Shown in pieces: positions 1-7,252 of a stretch of DNA of 20,800 nt. The DNA is from a virus. The notes below the pieces were generated by a model that searched no databases, was not told where the DNA came from, and saw only the letters and a program-made list of their open reading frames with translations. Each line of letters opens with the position of its first letter. The stretch's first letter is position 1. Both the position numbers and the translations under genes were made by a program. The DNA lies in the IMG/VR virus record IMGVR_UViG_3300022864_000016, positions 1-20,800 of that record. One strand, given 5' to 3'.

Positions 1-201
1 CCTATTCTCTTGTAAGGCTCCTTCTACTTCTGTGGCGGAGATTATTGTGCCTGCGTCGGCTATGGGGATATCGGAGGCTGTGGTATCAGTCCCTAAAACG
101 CTGGTCGGCATACCGCTTGGGTATCGCATAACTCTTTCTGCTGAGAACGCCACCTGAGCAAATACGATTAAAGCTATTGTTAAGGTTAATATTTTCTTCA
201 T
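1..201 (-). CDS. Partial signal-peptide fibre-like protein (N-terminus only)
   Basis: An open frame starts with ATG at 201 and runs off the left edge without a stop, giving 67 residues. The start has a good ribosome site (TAGGAG, then AGAGAG before ATG), and the upstream gene's stop codon lies inside that site. Residues 1-20 look like a Sec signal peptide: two lysines after Met, a hydrophobic core (ILTLTIALIVFA) and an AFS|A cleavage site. The mature part contains ATEVEGALQEN, a motif of the type seen near the start of phage tail fibre and collar proteins (VExALxE). It is therefore probably a second fibre or spike subunit with an export signal, the same design as the tail fibre at 970-2772. 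Function beyond that cannot be told because the body of the protein is outside the window. Confidence 0.72.
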   Translation of the reverse strand, partial: MKKILTLTIALIVFAQVAFSAERVMRYPSGMPTSVLGTDTTASDIPIADAGTIISATEVEGALQENR

Positions 202-210
202 CTCTCTCTC

Positions 211-486
211 CTAAGCGTTAATAGCATTATAAAAAACATAAGTTAAACTTTCTCTGGCTGCCCAATTAGCTGCGTAAAGACTATCTCCTATTATATAGCG
301 ATAAGTCCCTTCATCTGTATCGTTTTCCATAATTATCCAAGACCCGCTTCCAGAAATATAACCATAATAATAAATAGTAGCATCTCCGGCTTTTGCCTTC
401 TCATCAGAGATTTCAAAATGGATTGAATCTCCTCCTGCATTATGGTAGACAAAATGACGGTCAGTTATTTGCATTCCTATTGGCAT
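211..486 (-). CDS. Small tail-accessory-like protein, 91 aa
   Basis: A 91-residue protein starting at ATG 486 behind AAGGAG with good spacing. It is rich in aromatic and beta-forming residues (IYYYGYISGSGSWIIM, then TYRYIIGD, YAANWAAR and LTYVFYNAI), with no signal peptide or membrane helix. From memory, short proteins with this YYGY...W.I......YRY...YxxxW..R..L.Y pattern recur beside tail fibre genes in environmental phages. I know of no demonstrated function. It sits between a coiled-coil gene and a second fibre-like gene, with 9-10 bp on each side, so it is very probably made with the tail fibre module and may be a structural or assembly partner of it. Confidence 0.75.
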   Translation of the reverse strand: MPIGMQITDRHFVYHNAGGDSIHFEISDEKAKAGDATIYYYGYISGSGSWIIMENDTDEGTYRYIIGDSLYAANWAARESLTYVFYNAINA

Positions 487-495
487 AGTAACTCC

Positions 496-909
496 TTATT
501 TTTTAAGTATGCTAGTAACCTTGTCTAAAATAGTCTGTTCAAGATTTTGCTCTCTCTTAGTTATCTCAGACTCTCTCTTGTTAAGAGCTTCCTCTTTTAC
601 GATAATCTCCTTCTTCTTGCTGTCTTCATAAGCAGTGAAAGAAGTTATCCTAGTGTTAGTCATCTCAAGACTTGCGTTAGCTTGTGAGATACGACTGTCT
701 GCCTCTTTGCTGTATGTTTCGACACTCTCGATATGTTTAACAGCTGTCTCTCTTGAGTTAAGGTCTTTGGCTCTTAGGTCAGAAGCATCTTCTTTCTCTT
801 TAAGACTTGTTTCCTTCCCGACTAATTCTTTCTTACCAGTGTCTACCTCTGCAAGTCTAGTGACTAATGTATCGTATAATCCCCCAATTTTCTCGATAAT
901 CTGTTTCAT
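496..909 (-). CDS. Coiled-coil protein of the tail-fibre module, 137 aa
   Basis: A 137-residue, highly charged helical protein. Most of the chain from about residue 15 to the end has heptad-like spacing with many E/K pairs (for example KETSLKEKEDASDLRAK and KKKEIIVKEEALNKRESEI), so one or more long coiled coils are expected. There is no signal peptide, membrane segment or recognisable catalytic motif. The start at 909 overlaps the stop of a 13-codon upstream reading frame (ATGA) and is preceded by AGGAGGGAAGG. Its place directly after the tail fibre suggests an oligomerising structural protein or fibre assembly helper, but this is inferred from position only. Confidence 0.78.
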   Translation of the reverse strand: MKQIIEKIGGLYDTLVTRLAEVDTGKKELVGKETSLKEKEDASDLRAKDLNSRETAVKHIESVETYSKEADSRISQANASLEMTNTRITSFTAYEDSKKKEIIVKEEALNKRESEITKREQNLEQTILDKVTSILKK

Positions 910-947
910 CCTTCCCTCCTGTTTATTTTATCAAGTAATATTTCCAT
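906..947 (-). CDS. Possible 13-aa leader ORF before the coiled-coil gene
   Basis: ATG at 947 has its own strong ribosome site (CAGGAG-ATTAAC-ATG) and reads 13 codons (MEILLDKINRREG) to a TGA that overlaps the next gene's ATG as ATGA. The consecutive AGG AGG codons near its end form the Shine-Dalgarno of the downstream gene. It could be a translated leader that couples expression of the coiled-coil protein to ribosome arrival. It could equally be chance, because the gap between the fibre stop and the next gene is only about 60 bp and purine-rich. Confidence 0.4.
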   Translation of the reverse strand: MEILLDKINRREG

Positions 948-969
948 GTTAATCTCCTGTTTTATCTCC

Positions 970-2772
970 TTAAAATTCTAATACTTGAAGTGTGCTCATA
1001 CCTGATAAGACATCTGAATTTGCACTTGATACGTCCAAAACAGACGTAAACGCAGTTGCACCACTCAACCCAGTTACCATTCCAGCAATAGCCCAGTTTT
1101 GGTTTTTTGTACCTGCACCAGAACTACTGATATATTCAATACTAACACTATCGATAATTGTACTACCATACTTTAAATGAATTTGACACGTTCCATCAAC
1201 TTCATCATTATCCCGTACTGTTCCAGTAGCATTTATAAAAACAGTATTACCTGAAGTAATAGTTTTATTTATAGTACAAAGAGTAACATCAGCACCATCA
1301 GCAGTACCAAATGAACCAGAAGTATCACTATCTCCGCTAACTGCTGATGGAGTTGCCCAAGTAGGATTAGCACCTGCACCTGCTGAGGTTAATACCTGTC
1401 CTGAATTTCCCTGTGCACCTAATCCGTCTATAATATCAGAAGCGTCATTTACAAATATCATTCCTGTAGCTGTCTCACCGCTGACACTAACTCCGTCTAC
1501 GGCATCAGCGTTTAAATTAGTTACCTTAGTAGTAGAAGCTACGGTAAAAGGTGCTGTGCCTGTAGCTTGGTCGGAAACGAAAGTTAATCCTGTTGTAGTG
1601 TAAGCCCCTACATCCCAATTAGCGGTTAAAGGGGTAGTTCCGTCTGCAAGTAAATCTCCACCACCTGGAGGGACTACCCAAGTATTATCTCCTCTAAAGT
1701 AAGAGGTAGCGGAAGCGTTTGTCCCTGAGTTAACCATTCCTGAAGTAATAGTTAATTCATCAGTTCCGCCTTCTTCTAAGACTGACTCTGTTATATCGGT
1801 AGCGTTTCCTACAGAGGTAACATCTCCTGTTAAGTTGGCGTTTGTAGTTACGGTGGTAGCGTTGCCTGTTAATTCTCCTGCGAACCCTGTTGTGGTAATT
1901 ATCCCTGTAGAAGGGGTATAGTAACAAGTTCCGTCTGACTCCAAGCCTAGATTGCCACCGTCTAAATCCCCACCTGCTACGAAAACAATCGGATTGTTCT
2001 CTGCAGTGCTTTCATTATCTGTTATAGTTACGGTTGTTCCTACTGTCGCAGTGTCAGCGTTGCCGGTAACATTTCCTGTAAAAGCCCCTGTAAAAGTTGT
2101 AGTAGCTAGATTTGCTGTCCCTGCGTTGTAAGTTATTCCTCCATCTGATTTAGGGTATAAATCCCCTGTAGCACTCTCCCATAAAGAAACATAAGTGGTA
2201 GTGTCTGTAGTGTCGGCTACGGTGATAGTCGTAGGTGCGGTTACATTCTCTAATCCTGTTCCTGCTGCGTTCCACCCAATAACTTTACTAGCTGAGGCTG
2301 CGGGGAATGTAATTGATTCAGTCGCTGTTCCTACTTGTAATAATGACCTGTCTATTTTTTCTTTATTATTCTGTATCATCATTACCATTGTATCAAGACC
2401 CTGTTCTAAAACTTTAGTTGAGAATGGTCCCTGAGGAACGTAATCAATCTCTTGTTTTAAAGCTTGGTCTCTTCTGACTATCAAAGTATATAAAGCTGAA
2501 TAAGTTGACACAGTTGTAACCGTTCCACCTGTACTACTGATGTCAGATACGGTATATTCTGTAGTTAATGTCAGAGTAGTCTCTGCTCCAGTAGATTCAA
2601 GAACAAGGATTACTTCTATATCGTCCTCATCAAAGACCTTGAAGTCAAAGTCAAACTCCGTCTCTGAGGCATCGCAGAGGAAGATTGTCTTAGATGTCTC
2701 ACTGGTTAGATCAGCGTGAGCCGGGCTTATTAGCAGTGCCATAATAAATAATGCGATAAATAACTTCTTCAT
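970..2772 (-). CDS. Tail fibre with T7-type N-terminal anchor domain and a signal peptide
   Basis: A 600-residue tail fibre. Residues 1-20 form a textbook Sec signal peptide (MKKLFIALFIMALLISPAHA, cleavage AHA|D). The start is firmly placed by AGGAGGAAAGA before ATG, and no in-frame start lies just after the hydrophobic segment. Residues about 22-148 match the phage T7 tail fibre N-terminal family, which fixes fibres to the tail: FDFDFKVFDEDDIEV, TTEYTVS, LIVRRDQALKQEIDY and LEQGLDTMVMMIQNNKEKIDR. The centre has many TGN/TGD short repeats typical of fibre shafts. Residues about 485-600 look like a separate beta-rich tip domain and are compositionally different. It is expected to be a trimer that binds the host receptor. 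The export signal is odd, since virion tails assemble in the cytoplasm. Confidence 0.93.
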   Translation of the reverse strand: MKKLFIALFIMALLISPAHADLTSETSKTIFLCDASETEFDFDFKVFDEDDIEVILVLESTGAETTLTLTTEYTVSDISSTGGTVTTVSTYSALYTLIVRRDQALKQEIDYVPQGPFSTKVLEQGLDTMVMMIQNNKEKIDRSLLQVGTATESITFPAASASKVIGWNAAGTGLENVTAPTTITVADTTDTTTYVSLWESATGDLYPKSDGGITYNAGTANLATTTFTGAFTGNVTGNADTATVGTTVTITDNESTAENNPIVFVAGGDLDGGNLGLESDGTCYYTPSTGIITTTGFAGELTGNATTVTTNANLTGDVTSVGNATDITESVLEEGGTDELTITSGMVNSGTNASATSYFRGDNTWVVPPGGGDLLADGTTPLTANWDVGAYTTTGLTFVSDQATGTAPFTVASTTKVTNLNADAVDGVSVSGETATGMIFVNDASDIIDGLGAQGNSGQVLTSAGAGANPTWATPSAVSGDSDTSGSFGTADGADVTLCTINKTITSGNTVFINATGTVRDNDEVDGTCQIHLKYGSTIIDSVSIEYISSSGAGTKNQNWAIAGMVTGLSGATAFTSVLDVSSANSDVLSGMSTLQVLEF

Positions 2773-2781
2773 TCTTTCCTC

Positions 2782-5700
2782 CTATTGGTTTTCTAACATA
2801 AATTCTGACCAGAGTAATCTTCTAAAGTCAGTCGTTTCCCCAGTCGCTAAACCAACTATTCCCTTGATGGTTCTTCTTGGTTGAGAGTATGGCAACTGAA
2901 GCCATACAGCCGATACAAAAGATGCTTTCTCCATTGCCTTTAAATAATCACCACTATCTATATTTGATTTCATATATTTAAGATTGTTCATAATAGCAGA
3001 AACTGGACTTATTGATGGTTCATACCCTCTTAGATAAGCCATTCCTAAATTACCAATTATTGGTACTGAAGAAATAGAAGAACCAAATATAGCGTCAAAG
3101 AAGTCATCTGGATCTTCTGGTAGTCTTCCATGTGACATAATGTATATCAAAGTAGATGAAACTATTATAGATGCTATACCGGTGACAGCTTTTCCATATT
3201 CTCCTTTAGCTACTTCTCTAGGCATATCTGCCCTCGTCATATTCCATATTTGATTAAGCTGGTTAGTAAACATTAAGCCTAATCTTAAAAACTCGTTATT
3301 AGTTCTATAAATAGTTGCTAAATCTTTAACACCACCCTGAGGTTGTGTCTCTATGACTGCCTTATGAGCAAGATTTTTAGCTTCTACTTGTGATTTTGTT
3401 TTTGATTGATGTCTATAAACTGCATCATATACCGACAAAACAGCGTATCTATCCATATTCATTATCATAGCAAAAGCTTTTTTATCTATAGCTTTTGATG
3501 CAACCAACAATGCCCTTTTTATATCTCCCTCAGGTAATCCCTCAATACCTTTTAGTAAGTCATTGAAGTCTCTTGATACTACCCTATTCTTTAAAGAAGG
3601 GTCTAGTTTGTAAATCTCTTCTCTTGCTTTATCATTTGTTATTCTTGTCATACTCTCACCAAGAGCTTTAGGAGTTGTGTACTTCATTGCTAAAGTTAAA
3701 GAAGGAAATTGTTTTAAAGCTGTTACTGCGTTAAAACCTAAATATGCTTTAGACAATCCTAATCTAACTGGTTTCAATACTCTATTCACATATCTCTCAA
3801 CCCAGTTACTTCCTTGAAACATTAAGTCAGGATTAATATTTGTTAATAGATAATCATTAAGCCATTTCCACGATGCCTGTCCATGATTGTATTTAATAGC
3901 GTTCTGTAAGTCTGGATCATTTATTATCTTGTTAAATGATTTCTGTAACGGAGCATAAGCAATTAAATGTTCTTGTTTCTCTATAGCCTTTATAGCATCT
4001 CCTATAAAATCAAGGCTTATCTCTGGTTGGAATTTATCATCTATCTCTTTTCGGGATATGGTACTTTTCTTGTCTACTGAGGTATACTTGAAGCCAGCAC
4101 CTTTCCTTAACACCTGTTCCTGAACCATCTCTGTTTCTAGACCTTCATTCAATTCTTCTTGAGATATACCACCTATGCCTATTCTACGTAGAGGGAAATA
4201 TATATCAACTTTTTCTGGACTTATATTATAATAAGTTTCCGCTGTCTCAAAATATTCATTAGTTCTATTAGCAACTATTTTCTGGGCATCATCAGCAAAT
4301 TTTATATAACTAGGGTATTCAGCCTTTACTGACTTGATAAAATCAGTAACTTCGGCTTCTGTGATATTATTCCCATGTAATAATGCAGCGTGGGACTTTG
4401 CGTCTTTAGTTGCTAGGTACATTCTTAATATATTATTCACTTGATAAGACTTACCATCTATATCAATTAGCTTTCCCAATCCCCAAAATGTAACTTTGTT
4501 ATCTTCCATGGCTTGGTTTATTTGTTTCTTTCTAGCCCATGCGTTAATACCCCTTTGCATATCGGCATTATCAATAGAATTATATATCAGGGTTTCACCA
4601 ATATCTCCTAGTAATCTACGTATCATTCTCAATGGTCGCATTGTAATTATGTCAGCTACCTTTAATAAAGAAGACTTCTTGGCTTTCTTTTCTTGAGTAG
4701 AACCCTTCGAAAACATTCCCTCTTTAGTCCCACCAGCCTGTTTGATTAAAGCAGCTCTCATAATCTCAGATGCAACCTTAGCTTGGTCTTTCTTAGTTTT
4801 AAAAACTTTCTTCCCGGTCTCTTTCAAGTCAGCTATTACATCTGCTAGTTTAATTAGCTCACCTGTAGTCATCTTATTAAGGGATTTCTTACGAGTCTGT
4901 TTCTTATCACCTAACTTATTAAGTATACCATCAATCTGTTTCTGATATTGAATGTCGATAATGTTAGAAGGTTTCTTATATGCTTTGAGAACTGTCTTGG
5001 CAGCTTTGCCTCTAGTAGCTTTTTCTGTTCTTTGAGCTTTTATTTTAGCCATCAAATCTTTTCTTATAGTAACCTCACCTCTTCTAAAAGCCTTGCCTCT
5101 TAACCTTTCGAGTTCTTCGCCCTTAATTGTTATACCTTCTTTTTCCAATCTTGCGATACCAGTATCTTCTAAATCTGCAATTTGGTAATGGATGCTTTCC
5201 CATTCTTTATCTAATTTCTTCAGTTTATTCTCAATAGCCTTTATTGGTTTATTGTCTTTCTTGAGCATATCTCTTTGTTTCTCTAATAGAGTCATTTCCT
5301 TCTCTATAGCAACCCTTCTTTGGTCAAGTTGCTTTTCCCTGCCCTGATAGAGTAAAGATATTTTCTTTTTTATATCAGCAGTTTGGTTATCATTAGCATT
5401 TATTACTTCTTGAGCCTTTTGCTGGATAGGGGTTTTTTCTTTCCCCTGTGCCTTATTCCAGATGTCGGTGAGTTGGGATTTGGTTTCTGTTATTTTTATT
5501 CCTTTTTCAGGTGCAGTGTATTTATAATAAATGTCTGCCCTTCTGCCCATAACTTGCGGATGAAGGTCATCTCGTATTCCTTTTATATCTTTATCTACAA
5601 AATATTGTTGTATTTTCTTTCTATATTTCCTTGTTAAATCCTGTTCGGTCATTCCTTTAACTCCATCAACGACTAAGACTATATCTATATCGCTTCCGGG

Positions 5701-7251
5701 TTTTAATTCTCCTTTTGCAAAACTACCTACAATATAAACATCTTTTATATTTTCTTTATTCTCAACTAAAGGATGTTTGTTGACAATATCTACAATCTCA
5801 TCTTTTGCTGGTTGTTTAGCCACAAACTCGGCAGCAGTCTTAAACTTCTTGGCTTCGGCTATGAGAGGCTCTACAATAGGGGTTTTTGAAGTAGTAAGTG
5901 CCTCAGTTACCTCAGCTTTGTCTTCTTTTACTTTAATCAATCCTTTATCAACAAACTCTTTGTGTAGTGTATCTAGTGCTTCTGCTTCCTTAGGTGTTAG
6001 TTCCTCTCCAGAAGCAGCCTTGACTATAAGTTCTGCTTTTGTTCTACCTTCTGGTGATGGTTCATTTAGTTTCAAAGATAGTTCGTCTTTCTCTTTTTCA
6101 TTAAGATTATCTAATACTTTACTAATATCTTTTTGTGACACTCCCTTTCCAGTTAGATGGTTGCTAATCATTTGAGATGAAGCCCCCATACCACCATATA
6201 TAGCAAAAGCTCCTATTTCTATTGACGCTTGCTCCCACCCCGGGAAGACAGCTTCCTGTAACTTATCCATAGTAGATATATCTCTGTCATCTACACCAAT
6301 AATAGTTTTAAGCAATGCACCAAACCTTTCCTCTCCATATTCTTCTACTAATCCGTCAAAACCACCCTTGCTAAGTAGGTTCACTATCTTACCCTTAGGT
6401 ATTTTCTTAGATATGGCTTCAGCTATCTTAGTGAAGACTTCTTTAGTAGCCTTTGGAAGTCTTTTAAGTATTCCTCTTGTAGCTACATTTCCTATCGGTT
6501 TGAATAATTCTCCTCCCATAGTTTCACTATAAAACTCTACAAAAGTATCTCCATACGCTTTCATAAAAGTAATAACAGGTTGTTCAGCTGCTTCATTCGT
6601 TAGTCGTATTCCTTTGTCTGTAATAGCTAAATGTTCATTGAGACTTTTTTGCCCATAGGTAGCTAACGCTCTATGTGGTAATACTGTAGTTCTTACCGCG
6701 CCGACTACAGCCTCTCTAGCTAATACTTTTGCAGCTTTTGTAACTAATAACTTTTTCGCACCCACAGCAGCAGTTTTAGTAAGAGCTGCCCTTGTGACAG
6801 AAGCCAACCCTTTTGTTGCAGCAAACTCCAAAGCAAATGAAGGAATATTAGCTACAACACGGTAAACATTCTTTCCCCAAGTAGACCCTCTTATCATGGA
6901 CTCTTCTTTCCTTAACATAACATCATATAGAGTTTGTTCGTCAGCTTCTTTTCTTTCAGGACTTGTATACTCATCATCTCTAAGCCTACCTACTAACCCA
7001 ACAAGAGACCCAGTACCTGCTACTTGTCCATAATAAATATCGCTAAATAGTGTCTTTGTACCATACTCCCACCAACCTTCTGGGCCTTCGGCTAACCAAG
7101 TGTTACGTTGTTCAGGAGTAGATAGTAAGAATTTATCTTCTCCTGCACCAAACGTATCAACAGCTACAGCACCATCATCCAATTCAGGATTTGGTTTCTT
7201 GCTCTCAATAGGTATCAATCCGCTCTTTGCTTCTACTGGTACTAATGGCAT
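2782..7251 (-). CDS. Giant internal virion (ejection) protein with embedded nucleotidyltransferase-like domain, 1489 aa
   Basis: The largest gene, third in a run of three internal-protein genes. Its place before the tail fibre matches T7 gp16, and its size is similar (T7 gp16 is about 1300 aa), but it has no lytic transglycosylase motif that I can see. Residues about 465-590 contain GSFAKGELKPGSDID (G509, S510, D521, D523), the GSx(10)DxD signature of DNA polymerase beta-type/MNT nucleotidyltransferases. D573 (RADIYY) is a candidate third metal ligand. Residues about 620-720 are charged coiled coil. The C-terminal 400 residues (LGFNAVTALKQFPSL and so on) resemble conserved C-terminal regions of giant phage 'polyvalent' proteins, and 1354-1374 and 1391-1409 are hydrophobic enough to touch membrane. 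It probably enters the cell with the DNA. Enzymatic activity is inferred from the motif. Confidence 0.88.
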   Translation of the reverse strand: MPLVPVEAKSGLIPIESKKPNPELDDGAVAVDTFGAGEDKFLLSTPEQRNTWLAEGPEGWWEYGTKTLFSDIYYGQVAGTGSLVGLVGRLRDDEYTSPERKEADEQTLYDVMLRKEESMIRGSTWGKNVYRVVANIPSFALEFAATKGLASVTRAALTKTAAVGAKKLLVTKAAKVLAREAVVGAVRTTVLPHRALATYGQKSLNEHLAITDKGIRLTNEAAEQPVITFMKAYGDTFVEFYSETMGGELFKPIGNVATRGILKRLPKATKEVFTKIAEAISKKIPKGKIVNLLSKGGFDGLVEEYGEERFGALLKTIIGVDDRDISTMDKLQEAVFPGWEQASIEIGAFAIYGGMGASSQMISNHLTGKGVSQKDISKVLDNLNEKEKDELSLKLNEPSPEGRTKAELIVKAASGEELTPKEAEALDTLHKEFVDKGLIKVKEDKAEVTEALTTSKTPIVEPLIAEAKKFKTAAEFVAKQPAKDEIVDIVNKHPLVENKENIKDVYIVGSFAKGELKPGSDIDIVLVVDGVKGMTEQDLTRKYRKKIQQYFVDKDIKGIRDDLHPQVMGRRADIYYKYTAPEKGIKITETKSQLTDIWNKAQGKEKTPIQQKAQEVINANDNQTADIKKKISLLYQGREKQLDQRRVAIEKEMTLLEKQRDMLKKDNKPIKAIENKLKKLDKEWESIHYQIADLEDTGIARLEKEGITIKGEELERLRGKAFRRGEVTIRKDLMAKIKAQRTEKATRGKAAKTVLKAYKKPSNIIDIQYQKQIDGILNKLGDKKQTRKKSLNKMTTGELIKLADVIADLKETGKKVFKTKKDQAKVASEIMRAALIKQAGGTKEGMFSKGSTQEKKAKKSSLLKVADIITMRPLRMIRRLLGDIGETLIYNSIDNADMQRGINAWARKKQINQAMEDNKVTFWGLGKLIDIDGKSYQVNNILRMYLATKDAKSHAALLHGNNITEAEVTDFIKSVKAEYPSYIKFADDAQKIVANRTNEYFETAETYYNISPEKVDIYFPLRRIGIGGISQEELNEGLETEMVQEQVLRKGAGFKYTSVDKKSTISRKEIDDKFQPEISLDFIGDAIKAIEKQEHLIAYAPLQKSFNKIINDPDLQNAIKYNHGQASWKWLNDYLLTNINPDLMFQGSNWVERYVNRVLKPVRLGLSKAYLGFNAVTALKQFPSLTLAMKYTTPKALGESMTRITNDKAREEIYKLDPSLKNRVVSRDFNDLLKGIEGLPEGDIKRALLVASKAIDKKAFAMIMNMDRYAVLSVYDAVYRHQSKTKSQVEAKNLAHKAVIETQPQGGVKDLATIYRTNNEFLRLGLMFTNQLNQIWNMTRADMPREVAKGEYGKAVTGIASIIVSSTLIYIMSHGRLPEDPDDFFDAIFGSSISSVPIIGNLGMAYLRGYEPSISPVSAIMNNLKYMKSNIDSGDYLKAMEKASFVSAVWLQLPYSQPRRTIKGIVGLATGETTDFRRLLWSEFMLENQ

Positions 7252-7252
7252 A

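Noticed and set aside
1600-2330. Tandem DNA repeat or CRISPR-like array in the fibre gene
   Set aside because: The recurring TGN/TGD/GNAT-type words are protein-level shaft repeats. The nucleotide copies vary in sequence and spacing and lie inside one continuous reading frame.
5777-6175. Open frame of 132 codons on the plus strand
   Set aside because: It lies wholly opposite the 1489-aa internal protein, has Ser/Leu-rich shadow composition and no neighbouring plus-strand gene. All other plus-strand frames in the window were dropped for the same reason.
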